Below, one piece after another: positions 35,173-44,763 of a DNA stretch of 64,000 bases (positions are counted from its first letter, which is position 1; every line of letters begins with the position of its first letter). The stretch comes from an uncultured Blautia sp. (GTDB lineage Bacteria; Bacillota; Clostridia; Lachnospirales; Lachnospiraceae). Made by a program: the position numbers and the translations under genes. The stretch spans positions 1 to 64,000 of the forward strand of contig CABSEJ010000003.1 of assembly GCA_902476765.1 (NCBI GenBank). Reading direction: 5' to 3'. The notes under the pieces were generated by a model. That model searched no databases and had not been told where the DNA came from. It saw nothing but the letters and a program-made list of their open reading frames with translations.

Positions 35173-35514
35173 TTATTCCGTTTCTTCCTCCTGCCGGAGG
35201 CTTGCTTTTAAAGTTTTCAAAGTCTCCAGGAGAATATGCTTTTCTTTCGGTGTACAATCTTCCAGAAGAGCGCTGATTTCTTCGTCCAGGATTACAGAGG
35301 AGGAAGCAACATAGCCGCAGGCCAGTTCGTCAACAGATACATTCAGAGCATTGGCAATGTCAAAGAGACACTCTACACTAAGCTTGGTCTTACCTGTTTC
35401 AATATGGCTGATATGCTGTACAGAATAATCGGCCTGTTCTCCCAGCATTTGCTGCGTCATCTTCAGTTTTTCACGATAAAGCCGTATCCGCTGCCCTAAT
35501 TTTAAGTAATCCAT
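35173..35514 (-). CDS. XRE-family transcriptional regulator
   Basis: 113 residues. Helix-turn-helix at ~8-62: RIRLYREKLKMTQQMLGEQADYSVQHISHIETGKTKLS (two pieces of the standard five-helix domain), then a short acidic C-terminus that may dimerise. No peptidase or metabolite domain. GGAG precedes ATG 35514. It is divergent from the beta-CASP gene; the palindrome at 35585-35602 between them is a candidate operator, suggesting autoregulation. Its targets are unknown. Confidence 0.88.
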   Translation of the reverse strand: MDYLKLGQRIRLYREKLKMTQQMLGEQADYSVQHISHIETGKTKLSVECLFDIANALNVSVDELACGYVASSSVILDEEISALLEDCTPKEKHILLETLKTLKASLRQEEETE

Positions 35515-35584
35515 ATGCTGTGCTCCTGAAATTTTTTTATATTATATGCATAATTCCTCTAGTTGATAAATGGAGTATATAGAG

Positions 35585-35602
35585 AAACTATCTATATAGT
35601 TT
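35585..35602. promoter_or_regulatory. Palindrome AAACTAT-N4-ATAGTTT, candidate XRE operator
   Basis: Perfect 7-base half-sites in the divergent region between the XRE gene and the beta-CASP gene. A TATAAT on the minus strand nearby (about 35545) could be the XRE promoter. Confidence 0.4.
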
Positions 35603-35714
35603 TAATAAAATGCAAATTTTTTGGATACATATGGTGAATATCTCTGTCCCCATGGAGGGCTTTGAGTTATAATAGTCATATAAACTTATATTTTACTGCA
35701 AAGGGGGTTTTCTT

Positions 35715-37322
35715 ATGAGGCTGACTTTTATAGGTGCTGCCCATGAGGTGACAGGCAGCTGTTATTTCCTGGAGGCAGCGGGGAAACGGTTTCTGGTGGA
35801 CTGCGGAATGGAGCAGGGGCCGGACCAGTATGAGAACCAGGATATTCCGGTGGCGTTCTCGGATGTAGATTTTGCCCTTTTAACCCATGCGCATATAGAC
35901 CACTCGGGAAATTTTCCCCTGGCCTATGCCAGAGGATTCAGGGGGCCGGTGTACGCCACAGCAGCTACCTGCGATTTGTGCGACATTATGCTTCGTGACA
36001 GCGCCCATATCCAGATGTTTGAGGCAGAGTGGAGAAACAGAAAGGCAAGGCGAAACGGACAGCCTGAGTTTGTGCCAGCCTATACTATGGAGGATGCCAT
36101 GGCAGTAATCCGGCAGTTTGTTCCCTGCAGCTACGGGCAGGTGATTCAGATTGCAGAAGGGATTAAAGTGCGGTTCATAGATGCAGGACATCTTCTGGGC
36201 TCTTCCAGCATTGAAATATGGCTGACTGAAGATGGGCAGGAAAAAAAGATAGTATTTTCCGGAGATATAGGTAATACCCAGCAGCCTCTGATTAAGGACC
36301 CGGAATATATCCGGCAGGCGGATTATGTGGTGATGGAATCTACTTACGGAGACAGAAGCCACGGAGAAAAACCAGATTATGTAAATCAGCTTGCAGCTAT
36401 TCTGAGACGAACCTTTGCCAGGGGAGGAAATGTAGTAATACCCTCCTTTGCCGTAGGCCGTACCCAGGAAATGCTGTATTTCCTGCGTAAAATTAAAGCG
36501 GATAAGCTGCTTCCTGAATATGAAGGATTTCAGGTATATGTAGACAGTCCTCTTGCGGTTCAGGCCACCAGCATTTTTAAGGAGCATTACAGTGACTGCT
36601 ATGACCAGGAGGCTATGGAGCTTATTGAGCAGGGAATTAACCCTATTGCTTTTCCCGGATTAAAGCTGTCTATTACCAGTGACGAGTCAAAGGCTATCAA
36701 TTTCGATGAACAGCCTAAGGTAATACTTTCTGCCAGCGGTATGTGCGATGCAGGCCGTATTAAGCACCATTTGAAACATAATCTTTGGAGGACAGAATGC
36801 AGCATCTTGTTCGTAGGGTACCAGGCCATAGGCACATTAGGCCGAGCCCTGATTGAGGGGGCGACGGATGTGAAGCTGTTCGGAGAGGAAATCCATGTAA
36901 ACGCAGAAATCATCCGGCTGCCGGGAATCAGCGGACATGCGGATAACCAGGGATTGATGGAATGGGCGGCTGCTTTTAAGGAGAAGCCCCAGAGGGTTTT
37001 TGTGGCCCATGGGGACGACCAGGTCTGCGATTTGTTTGCAGAACGGCTGAAGCAGGAGCTGGGATATTCTGCCGTGGCTCCTTACAGCGGCACAGTGGTG
37101 GACCTTCTCACCAACGAAGTGGTGAAGGAAACCGTGGGAATCGTGGTGAAACACGCCAGAGAGAAGGCAAAGAGCAGAAAGGCAGCGGGAGTATTTGCAA
37201 GATTAGTTGCAGCGGGTCAGAGGCTTATGACAGTGATTCGCCATAATGAGGGCGGCGCTAATAAGGATTTGGCCAGGTTCGCTGACCAGATAAATGCATT
37301 ATGTGATAAGTGGGAAAGATAA
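35715..37322 (+). CDS. MBL-fold/beta-CASP RNA-processing protein
   Basis: 535 residues. Metallo-beta-lactamase core with HAHIDHSG (zinc ligands), DAGHLLGSSSIEI and VMESTYGDR, then a beta-CASP domain (VVIPSFAVGRTQEMLYFL, ILSASGMCDAGRIKHHL) and the RNA-specificity C-terminal part (GISGHADNQGLMEW). Relatives are archaeal/bacterial CPSF-like RNases. It probably processes or degrades RNA in the cytoplasm. GGGGG precedes ATG 35715 with a good spacing. Residues ~470-535 are a lysine-rich extension. Single gene with terminator at 37338. Confidence 0.9.
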   Translation: MRLTFIGAAHEVTGSCYFLEAAGKRFLVDCGMEQGPDQYENQDIPVAFSDVDFALLTHAHIDHSGNFPLAYARGFRGPVYATAATCDLCDIMLRDSAHIQMFEAEWRNRKARRNGQPEFVPAYTMEDAMAVIRQFVPCSYGQVIQIAEGIKVRFIDAGHLLGSSSIEIWLTEDGQEKKIVFSGDIGNTQQPLIKDPEYIRQADYVVMESTYGDRSHGEKPDYVNQLAAILRRTFARGGNVVIPSFAVGRTQEMLYFLRKIKADKLLPEYEGFQVYVDSPLAVQATSIFKEHYSDCYDQEAMELIEQGINPIAFPGLKLSITSDESKAINFDEQPKVILSASGMCDAGRIKHHLKHNLWRTECSILFVGYQAIGTLGRALIEGATDVKLFGEEIHVNAEIIRLPGISGHADNQGLMEWAAAFKEKPQRVFVAHGDDQVCDLFAERLKQELGYSAVAPYSGTVVDLLTNEVVKETVGIVVKHAREKAKSRKAAGVFARLVAAGQRLMTVIRHNEGGANKDLARFADQINALCDKWER

Positions 37323-37337
37323 AGACAGGATAACCTG

Positions 37338-37374
37338 CCGGGCCGGAAGCGTGGAGCTTTTGGCCCGGTTTTTT
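37338..37374 (+). terminator. Terminator after the beta-CASP gene
   Basis: CCGGGCC pairs with GGCCCGG, followed by TTTTTT. The remaining bases to 37620 are leader of the next operon, with a weak promoter candidate TGGACA-17-ATTATA at 37520-37548 and a degenerate stem-loop with GAGAGGGTA at ~37440. Confidence 0.8.
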
Positions 37375-37620
37375 GGTTTATTGTGTTTTTATCCAGAGAG
37401 GGTACCTCCGTGTAGAAAGGGCCGTTTGCTTCCTTGTTCAGAGAGGGTAGAGAACGGAGTTGATAGGTTTGCCGGAAAATCTATATAAAAATGCACATAG
37501 GTAAGATTTTTATAGAAGATGGACACTTTATTTTATGGGCAGATTATACAGTCAATGCTATGATAAAGCTATCAAAAATATTCAAGGTGCCGAAAGGCAA
37601 AAAATAAAGGAGGAAAGAGT

Positions 37621-38964
37621 ATGAAAAAAAGAATGAAACAAATTGCAGCCCTTTCCATGGCAGCGCTGATGACGGCTTCCATGGCGGCCTGCGGCGGTTC
37701 TGACGGCGGAAGCTCAAGTTCAGGAGACAGTGGCAAAAGCTCTGGCGGCGGAGACAAAGAAATTGTCTATTGGAATATCGGTACAGAGAGCCCGGATAAG
37801 GATGTTATCAACAAAGCAGTAGAAAAATTCAACTCTGAGACAGAGTCCGGATACACGGTTACATCTGTTCCCACTCAGAACGATACCTACAAAGAAAAAT
37901 TGGTAGTTGCCATGAGCTCCGGAGAATGCCCGGATATGTATTCCTGCTGGTCAGGCGGTCCAATGTATGAGTACATTGATTCCGGTTTCGGTCAGCCAAT
38001 TGATGATTTGTTCAACAATTCTGATATTAAAGATAAACTGATGGAAGCTGCTGTAGGTCAGGCTACTTACAATGACCATATCTATGCGATTCCTTATCAG
38101 AACGTATCCATGTCCGGTATTTTCTATAACACAGAAATGTTTGAAAAATACGGATTGGAAGAACCTGAGACACTGGCAGATTTAGAGAACATCTGTGCCA
38201 CTTTGAAAGAGAACGGAATTACTCCTTTCGCACTGGCCAACAGCTCTAAATGGACAGGTTCCATGTACTTCATGAACCTGGCTGCAAGATACGGCGGACT
38301 GGAGCCATTCCAGAATGCAGTAAACGGAGAGGGAAGCTTTACAGACGAATGCTTTATTAAAGCAGGAGATAAAATTCAGGAGTGGGTTAATGCAGGATAC
38401 TTCCCAGACGGTGTAAACTCCTTGAGCGAGGATGACGGACAGGCTAAGCAGTTAATGTATCAGGAAACAGCAGGTATGCTGCTTTGCGGTTCCTGGTATA
38501 CCGGAACCTTTGCTACTGACAGTGAAGAGTTTTATCAGAAGATTGGCTGGTTCCCATTCCCGGCTATCGAAGGCTCTGACGCAGACCCGTCTATCATGAT
38601 TGGTACAGTTGGAGACCAGTTTATTGTATTCAACTGCGAAGGTGAAAAGCTGGAGGCTGCTTTCGAGTGCGCTGAGGCTCATCTGTCTGACGAAGTTATT
38701 GATTTTGAGGTTGAAAACGGAAAGATTCCTCCTGTAAAGGGAATTGAAGAGAAGCTTACAGACCCCATCACAAAAGAAGTTGTAGAGGCTGCAAACAATG
38801 CATCCGAAATCCAGTTATGGTATGACCAGTATCTGCCGCCGGCAGTATCTACTGCTCATCTGGACGGACTGCAGGAAGTATTCGGACTGACCATGACACC
38901 GCAGGAAGCACAGGAATCCATGCAGAAAGCAATGGAAGAATATAACGCTCAGAAAGCGGAATAA
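37621..38964 (+). CDS. Sugar ABC transporter substrate-binding lipoprotein
   Basis: 447 residues. Basic start, hydrophobic core and lipobox SMAACGG, then a Ser/Gly-rich linker (residues ~24-45) and a family 1 extracellular binding fold (GECPDMYSCWSGGPMYEYID, IFYNTEMFEKYGLEEP). AAAGGAGG precedes ATG 37621. First gene of the second sugar locus; the neighbours GH3 and GH43 suggest xylo-oligosaccharides. A 226-base gap before the permeases lets a stem-loop or weak terminator set higher expression of this gene, though only a weak hairpin is visible there. Confidence 0.92.
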   Translation: MKKRMKQIAALSMAALMTASMAACGGSDGGSSSSGDSGKSSGGGDKEIVYWNIGTESPDKDVINKAVEKFNSETESGYTVTSVPTQNDTYKEKLVVAMSSGECPDMYSCWSGGPMYEYIDSGFGQPIDDLFNNSDIKDKLMEAAVGQATYNDHIYAIPYQNVSMSGIFYNTEMFEKYGLEEPETLADLENICATLKENGITPFALANSSKWTGSMYFMNLAARYGGLEPFQNAVNGEGSFTDECFIKAGDKIQEWVNAGYFPDGVNSLSEDDGQAKQLMYQETAGMLLCGSWYTGTFATDSEEFYQKIGWFPFPAIEGSDADPSIMIGTVGDQFIVFNCEGEKLEAAFECAEAHLSDEVIDFEVENGKIPPVKGIEEKLTDPITKEVVEAANNASEIQLWYDQYLPPAVSTAHLDGLQEVFGLTMTPQEAQESMQKAMEEYNAQKAE

Positions 38965-39190
38965 GCAGCGGAATTTTAGGCACAAGATAAGAAAAGAGGC
39001 TCTGGAAACGGGGTCTCTTTTTCTACCCCGGACCAGACCGGCAGACAGAAAAAGGCAGGTGTATTTGCTGCTGAAAGACAGATATTTATAGATACTGGAA
39101 AGATTGTTCTATGTATTTTTTTTACCTGTTTTGGTAAGATATTTAACATCAAAAGCGTTCTTGAAAACAATAAAAAGGAGGGGCTTATTT

Positions 39191-40093
39191 ATGAAAGAAA
39201 AAAGTATTTCTCTGTTGGAATTAAGACAGAGAAACACAAGAAAAGTTGCAGCGCTTTTCCTGGCGCCTGTAACGATTTTGATGGTGGTATTCGTCTTATA
39301 TCCCATCATTGATACCTTTATCACCAGCGGATACCAGTGGAACGGAATTTCTTCCGCAAAGAAGTTTATCGGTCTGGACAACTGGGCTACACTGCTGGCG
39401 GATAAAAGCTTTTGGATAGCTTTTAAAAACAATCTTGTTATCATGGTTTTGTCTATTGTAATCCAGATTCCACTGGGTCTGGCTCTGGCAACTTTCCTGG
39501 ATTTCGGTGGAAAGAAACTGACTGTATTTAAGGTTATCTGGTTCATTCCGCTGCTGATGTCTTCTGTTGCCATTGGTTTCCTGTTTACCTATGCCCTGGC
39601 TACAAACGGCGGTATCGTAAGTACCATTTCCGGCTGGTTCGGGGGAGGAAATATAGACCTTCTGGGTAATCCAAAAACAGCTTTGCTGACAGTTATCGTG
39701 GTAATCTGCTGGCAGTTTACACCGTTCTATATGGTATATTTTATGGCAGCTTTCACCAATATTCCTTACGATGTATTTGAAGCTGCCCGTATTGACGGAG
39801 CTACAAGAGGACAGTATTTTTGGAAGGTGGCCCTGCCCCTTTTAGTACCTTCTATGAAGAGTGCAGCCATTCTCTCCATGGTAGGTTCTCTGAAATATTT
39901 TGATTTGATTTATGTAATGACAGGCGGCGGTCCCGGTACCTCTACCGAGTTGATGGCAACCTACATGTATAAACAGTCTTTCAGTAATTTCAACATGGGC
40001 TACGGTTCAGCAGTAGCTGCCGGAATGTTTATTCTCATTTCCATGGTTGCCCTGATTACAATGAAGCTGTTAAATGGAAAGAAGGAGGCATAG
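39191..40093 (+). CDS. Sugar ABC transporter permease (MalF/UgpA type)
   Basis: 300 residues, six predicted membrane segments; EAA loop DVFEAARIDGATRGQYFWKV. ATG 39191 follows AAAAGGAGGGG; upstream in-frame codons lie in the leader. Pairs with the product of the gene 3 bases downstream. The ATPase subunit is not encoded here. Confidence 0.93.
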   Translation: MKEKSISLLELRQRNTRKVAALFLAPVTILMVVFVLYPIIDTFITSGYQWNGISSAKKFIGLDNWATLLADKSFWIAFKNNLVIMVLSIVIQIPLGLALATFLDFGGKKLTVFKVIWFIPLLMSSVAIGFLFTYALATNGGIVSTISGWFGGGNIDLLGNPKTALLTVIVVICWQFTPFYMVYFMAAFTNIPYDVFEAARIDGATRGQYFWKVALPLLVPSMKSAAILSMVGSLKYFDLIYVMTGGGPGTSTELMATYMYKQSFSNFNMGYGSAVAAGMFILISMVALITMKLLNGKKEA

Positions 40094-40096
40094 AGT

Positions 40097-40945
40097 ATGG
40101 ACAGCTATAAAAAGAATAAAAGAAAAAGTATTATATGCTGGATAATCGCTTTTGCCTTGGCGATATTCTACTTGATTATCTCGTTCCTGCCATTTATATT
40201 TATGGTATTGAACTCTTTTAAAGAAAAGTTTGAGATGCTGACAAAGGGCGTGTTCAATTTACCGGACAGCCTGAACTTTGCCAACTATACAGAAGTGCTT
40301 ACCGGCGGATTTGTACGGTATTTCATGAACAGCGTTATTGTTTTGGCCATCTCCCTTACCCTGCTGCTGTTTATAGCTTCCTGTGCATCCTACCCTCTGG
40401 CAAGATTTAAGTTTAAGCTGGCAAACCCAATTTATGCGGCTATTGTTGCCTGTATGTCCATACCTGTACATATTACCCTGATTCCTGTATTTAAAATGTC
40501 TCAGGCTACAGGCTTATACGACAGTATCTGGGCCCTTATCGGTCCCTATATCGCTTTTGCAGTTCCTATTTCCGTGTTTATCCTTACCAGCTTTATGAAG
40601 GAAATTCCCAGAGAAATCGAGGAATCTGCAGAAATCGACGGATGCGGAAAAATCAAGATGTTTTTCTCGATGATTATGCCTTTGGCTAAGCCGGGTCTGG
40701 CCACATTGGCCATTTACAACGGTGTAAATATGTGGAATGAATTTTCCTTTGCATATACACTGACACAGTCTTCCCAGAACCGTACATTACCTCTGGCTAT
40801 CTGGGAATTCCAGGGACAGTATTCCATGAACACGCCTATGATTATGGCTGTTCTGACCCTTACGCTTTTACCCATGATTGTGATGTTCATTATCTTCCAG
40901 GATAAGCTGGTAAAAGGTATGACAGCTGGAGCGGTAAAAGGCTGA
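40097..40945 (+). CDS. Sugar ABC transporter permease (MalG type)
   Basis: 282 residues, six predicted membrane segments; EAA loop EIPREIEESAEIDGCGKIKM and the LVKGMTAGAVKG tail. The start follows the stop of the previous gene by 3 bases with GGAGG inside that gene, so the two permeases are translated together. Followed directly by a strong terminator. Confidence 0.93.
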   Translation: MDSYKKNKRKSIICWIIAFALAIFYLIISFLPFIFMVLNSFKEKFEMLTKGVFNLPDSLNFANYTEVLTGGFVRYFMNSVIVLAISLTLLLFIASCASYPLARFKFKLANPIYAAIVACMSIPVHITLIPVFKMSQATGLYDSIWALIGPYIAFAVPISVFILTSFMKEIPREIEESAEIDGCGKIKMFFSMIMPLAKPGLATLAIYNGVNMWNEFSFAYTLTQSSQNRTLPLAIWEFQGQYSMNTPMIMAVLTLTLLPMIVMFIIFQDKLVKGMTAGAVKG

Positions 40946-40964
40946 TTCACAATGTATTATATGG

Positions 40965-41010
40965 AAGCTGCCGCACTAAACAGTTTTCGTTTAATGCGGC
41001 AGCTTTTTTG
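40965..41010 (+). terminator. Terminator after the permease pair
   Basis: AAGCTGCCGCACTAAAC pairs with GTTTAATGCGGCAGCTT (one mismatch), then TTTTTG. Resembles the intercistronic hairpin at 17201. The T-run is shared with repeat copy B. Confidence 0.88.
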
Positions 41011-41120
41011 TTCGCCTATAGGAAATTCCTTTGAATTTCCTATAGGCGAACAAAAAGCCCTCCGGGCAGGAGCACACTGGGTTGGAGAGGAGTTATGTCG
41101 CTAAAGCGACCCAACCTAGG
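41005..41120 (+). repeat. Interspersed structured repeat, copy B
   Basis: Perfect 24-pair stem (41005-41028 with 41033-41056, loop CTTT), then CTGGGTTGG (41077-41085) with CCAACCTAG (41111-41119), enclosing GTCGC-TAAA-GCGAC. In the first stem both arms differ from copy A (TTCGCCTATAGG against TTCCATAGG) and still match each other fully. Confidence 0.85.
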
Positions 41121-41197
41121 TGGGGAATCCTGCAAAGCAGCATGCTTTTTCAATGAAACTGAAACTACGGACTGGAAGGAAAGAGGAGAGAACAGAT

Positions 41198-42988
41198 ATG
41201 AAAAGATGGAGAGAAAAAATCAGTAATTGGAAACTAGATAAGAAAATGCAGACGCTGACCACCATTGTGATTGTGACGGTAACACTGATTGTTCTTGTTG
41301 TATCTACCCTATCCTCTGTATATTCTATGAAACAGAAAACCATGGAGCTTCTTCAGGAAAATAACGATACTATGTCGGAAAATTTCCAGGGGGCCCTTAA
41401 CCAGTATAAGGCAATGGCTATTGCCATGGGTCTGGACACCTCTGTGCAGAATTATCTCCAGTGTACCAGCCGCAAAGACCAGGAATATTCCAGGTATGCC
41501 AATGACACTTACAGCGTTATGTCCAGTTGTCAGAATATGTATCCGGATATGAATTTTATGGCAGTTATCAGCTACCGGATGGAGGATTATCTGTATAGAG
41601 GAAATGAAGCTCTAAGCTCCAGTGAATTTCAGATGGTATACCGAAAGGATTATTCCCAGTGCCGATTTGTCCAGAAAAACACCTTGAAAGTAGGAATCTC
41701 CAACAATTATTTTAAAGGCCAGCGGTACACCATAAGTGTATATTTTCCCATTTATGATTTGAATAAAATTACAGTGGAAGGAGGGCTGCTGTGCATGAAT
41801 TTTTCCAATGCTATTCTGCGGCAGGTTCTGATGGATTCTAATCAGCAGAATGCCTCTTCTATTATAGGAATAGACGGAACGATTCTTGCGGATTCTGATA
41901 CAGAAGCCATGGGAAACCAGGCTGGATATGCAGACAAATTAAAGGGCAGTCGTGGCAGTTTTACCCAGGATGGCAGACTCTATATGTACCAGAAGGTAAC
42001 GAACTGGGATTATTATATTGTCAGCAGTATTCCTTCCATGGATTTGTATAAACCCAGTATAAGAACTATCCTTTTTATGACAGCCATTCTTCTGGTGCTG
42101 GTAGTTATAAGCTTTCTGGTAGTGAAAAAAATTATCCGCAGAGTTTACCGGCCTCTGGACCAGACGGTGCAGAAAATGGACCAGGTGGCCAACGGTTCAC
42201 TGGGAACCAGATTAAATGTAGAGAGTATGGGAGAGGACTTTCAAAAGCTGGCCACAGGCTTTAACTCCATGATGGAAGAGATTTTGGTTCTTATGGAACA
42301 GGTAAAGCTGGAGCAGCACCAGATAGAGCAGATTCGTTTTAATTCTCTTCAATCTCAGATACAGCCTCATTTTCTTTACAATACCCTGGAATGTATCCAC
42401 TGGCAGGCCATGGCTGACGGAAACAAAGAAATTTCCACCCTGGTAATGGCTCTGGCCAAATATTACAGAATTTGTCTCAGTAAGGGACACGATGTAATCC
42501 CTTTGGAGATGGAAGCGGAACATGTACAGAATTATCTGATTATCCAGAACATGAGATATGACAATATCATAGGCAGCGAAATCCAGATAGATGAAAACTG
42601 TAAAAAAGCCATGATACCGAAACTGACCCTTCAGCCATTGGTGGAAAATTCTATCTATCACGGTATTAAGATTAAAGAGGGAAACAAGGGAAGTATAGTC
42701 CTCAAGGCAGCGAGAAAGGGGGAGGGTGTACTGATTACTCTGGCGGATACGGGAACAGGAATGACCCAGGAGCAGATAGATACCATGAACCAGCAGCTGT
42801 CAGAGTATGACGAGTCCTTTGGCTACGGAGTACGGAATGTAAATAAGCGAATTGAACTGCTTTACGGAACAGATTACGGCTTTTGTTACCTGCGCAACGA
42901 TTACGGAGGGGTAACAGTGGAAATCCAGCTGCCTTATACCGAAAAGGTGGACGACGGAATTTTAAAAGGGGATATGATAAATGTATAA
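41198..42988 (+). CDS. YesM-type sensor histidine kinase
   Basis: 596 residues. ATG 41198 follows AGAGGAG and gives a basic cytoplasmic start, a membrane segment (~18-40), an extracellular sensor (~45-285), a second segment (~290-312), HAMP and a LytS/YesM kinase domain with IQPHFLYN (H391), LVENSIYHGI and GYGVRNVNKR. It probably senses extracellular xylo-oligosaccharides and passes phosphate to the regulator that overlaps by 8 bases. An in-frame ATG at 41120 lies in repeat copy B and has no ribosome site. Confidence 0.9.
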   Translation: MKRWREKISNWKLDKKMQTLTTIVIVTVTLIVLVVSTLSSVYSMKQKTMELLQENNDTMSENFQGALNQYKAMAIAMGLDTSVQNYLQCTSRKDQEYSRYANDTYSVMSSCQNMYPDMNFMAVISYRMEDYLYRGNEALSSSEFQMVYRKDYSQCRFVQKNTLKVGISNNYFKGQRYTISVYFPIYDLNKITVEGGLLCMNFSNAILRQVLMDSNQQNASSIIGIDGTILADSDTEAMGNQAGYADKLKGSRGSFTQDGRLYMYQKVTNWDYYIVSSIPSMDLYKPSIRTILFMTAILLVLVVISFLVVKKIIRRVYRPLDQTVQKMDQVANGSLGTRLNVESMGEDFQKLATGFNSMMEEILVLMEQVKLEQHQIEQIRFNSLQSQIQPHFLYNTLECIHWQAMADGNKEISTLVMALAKYYRICLSKGHDVIPLEMEAEHVQNYLIIQNMRYDNIIGSEIQIDENCKKAMIPKLTLQPLVENSIYHGIKIKEGNKGSIVLKAARKGEGVLITLADTGTGMTQEQIDTMNQQLSEYDESFGYGVRNVNKRIELLYGTDYGFCYLRNDYGGVTVEIQLPYTEKVDDGILKGDMINV

Positions 42989-44543
42989 AGCGTTGATTGT
43001 GGATGACGAAAAAATGATTCGCATGGGAATGAAAAAAGTTATACCATGGATGAGCCTGGGAATCCAGCAGGTCTATACTGCGGCCACAGGTATGGAGGCC
43101 TTGTCTCTGTTGGAGGAGCACAAGCCTCAGATTATGATTACAGATATACAGATGTCCGGCATGACAGGATTGGAGCTGATAGAGAGAGCCAGGAGCATCC
43201 AGCCGGATTTGAGGGTTATTGTGCTGACAGGCTACGACAGCTTTGAGTATGCCAGACAGAGCCTGCGGCTTCAGGTACAGGACTTTTTCTTAAAACCTAT
43301 TGAAGAAGAGAAGCTGTCCAAGGTTATCGGGGAGCAGGTGGCTTATCTGGATGAGGCTTGGGAGGAAAAGAGAAGTTTTTTGCTGCGGCAGAGAACACAG
43401 GGAACCGCTGAGCAGATGGAGCTGGAGCGGTGTATGCGCATACTGGCTCACCGGGAGAAGGATATGGAAGAGGTACTGGGCAACCTGCGGGAATATTTTG
43501 GCTTTGATACGGAGCGGAACCTTCGGCTGGTTCTGCTGATGCCGGCCAGGAACATGGAGGCTCAGGAGGAAGCGGATTTTCATAATTTATCGGTGAAAAA
43601 TATCTGTATCAGCGTGGTGGACGCCCAGGAGGAGGGAATTACCTTTCTGGATGAGGACGGTATTGTGGGAATTGTGTACTTTACCGGGGAGGACGACTCG
43701 GTAATGGAACAGATAGAGGAACTGTCTGAAATTTTAAAGGACGAGTTTGACACAAGACCTAAAATTGTGGTGGGCAGTTCTGTCCAGGGTTTTGGCAGCC
43801 TGTATATCTCCTACAATGACGCAAAATATCTGCTGGATACGGAAAAAGAAGGAATTCAGGATATTGTGCAGACCCTGGGAGATAAAAATAAAAGCGATAT
43901 ATTCCGGGATATTTACGGGGAGCTGAAAGGGATTATGTGCAGCAATACAGGAAACACAGAGTATGTGATGAAAGCTTTTCGTACTTTCACCAAGGCCACC
44001 CAGTCCTATAATCTGTCCCAGCAGACGGTGAGGCGGCTGTGCTTTGAGATGGCTTCCGCTACCTACTTTGCATACATCGGCGACTCTAAGGAAACAGAAC
44101 CGGGAAAGCTGGACGCATTGTCAAAAAGTCTGCTGTCTGCCAACCGGGAAGAAGCCTGCGAGGTCACGGAGATGTTTCTGAATCAGATGCTGGGGAAAGA
44201 AGAGGAGAGCGTCCATGAGATTGTGGATAAAGCCAAATATTATATTTCCGAGCATTTGACAGAGGAGCTGACGGTTTCCAATATTGCGGCTTCCCTGTAT
44301 ATTACGCCCAACTATTTTTCACGGCTGTTTAAGCGGGTGACCCATGAAGGCTGCAACGAGTACATTGTGCGTAAAAGAATTGAGAAAGCCAAGTCTCTGC
44401 TGGAGACTACCAGCCTGAAAACCGGAAAAATTGCTATGATGGTAGGCTACAGGGATACTAATTATTTTTCTCTGGCTTTTAAAAAGCATACAGGGAAATC
44501 TCCCACAAAATACCGGGAGGAAACCCAAAAGGAAGTCAAATAA
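42981..44543 (+). CDS. AraC-family response regulator, large YesN type
   Basis: 520 residues. Receiver domain with D55 in ITDIQMSG and Lys in FLKPIEE, a ~280-residue middle region typical of large YesN proteins, and two AraC helix-turn-helix units at the end (LTVSNIAASLYITPNYFSRLF, then IAMMVGYRDTNYFS). AAAAGGGG precedes ATG 42981, within the end of the kinase gene. Should control the transport and glycosidase genes around it. Confidence 0.92.
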   Translation: MYKALIVDDEKMIRMGMKKVIPWMSLGIQQVYTAATGMEALSLLEEHKPQIMITDIQMSGMTGLELIERARSIQPDLRVIVLTGYDSFEYARQSLRLQVQDFFLKPIEEEKLSKVIGEQVAYLDEAWEEKRSFLLRQRTQGTAEQMELERCMRILAHREKDMEEVLGNLREYFGFDTERNLRLVLLMPARNMEAQEEADFHNLSVKNICISVVDAQEEGITFLDEDGIVGIVYFTGEDDSVMEQIEELSEILKDEFDTRPKIVVGSSVQGFGSLYISYNDAKYLLDTEKEGIQDIVQTLGDKNKSDIFRDIYGELKGIMCSNTGNTEYVMKAFRTFTKATQSYNLSQQTVRRLCFEMASATYFAYIGDSKETEPGKLDALSKSLLSANREEACEVTEMFLNQMLGKEEESVHEIVDKAKYYISEHLTEELTVSNIAASLYITPNYFSRLFKRVTHEGCNEYIVRKRIEKAKSLLETTSLKTGKIAMMVGYRDTNYFSLAFKKHTGKSPTKYREETQKEVK

Positions 44544-44576
44544 AAGTAACTGTTCGGTCATGCAGTCCAAAGCTGT

Positions 44577-44729
44577 ATGGCTGTTACAAATAAAAAGAGG
44601 ATTAAAATAGCAAGAAATAGGAAATCCATCGCAAAAAATCGGTTGAGAAATAAGGAAAAAGCAAATACAATAAGAAGCAGAAGAAAACAAAATGCAGACG
44701 CCTTGAGAAAATATCAGGGAAATGCATAG
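44577..44729 (+). CDS. Possible 50-residue, very basic small protein
   Basis: ATG 44577 to TAG 44727. About 20 of 50 residues are Lys or Arg, in a helix-prone pattern (IKIARNRKSIAKNRL, RNKEKANTIRSRRKQ), which would suit RNA or DNA binding. There is no convincing Shine-Dalgarno, and the AT-rich leader of the GH3 gene could produce such a frame by chance. No family recognised. Confidence 0.25.
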   Translation: MAVTNKKRIKIARNRKSIAKNRLRNKEKANTIRSRRKQNADALRKYQGNA

Positions 44730-44763
44730 AAATACAGAATTTATCACAAGGAGGAAAACGCCC

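Noticed and set aside
37520..37548. TGGACA-17-ATTATA as a firm promoter of the second sugar locus
   Set aside because: Both boxes are weak and the -10 register is ambiguous, so it is only mentioned under the neighbouring terminator.
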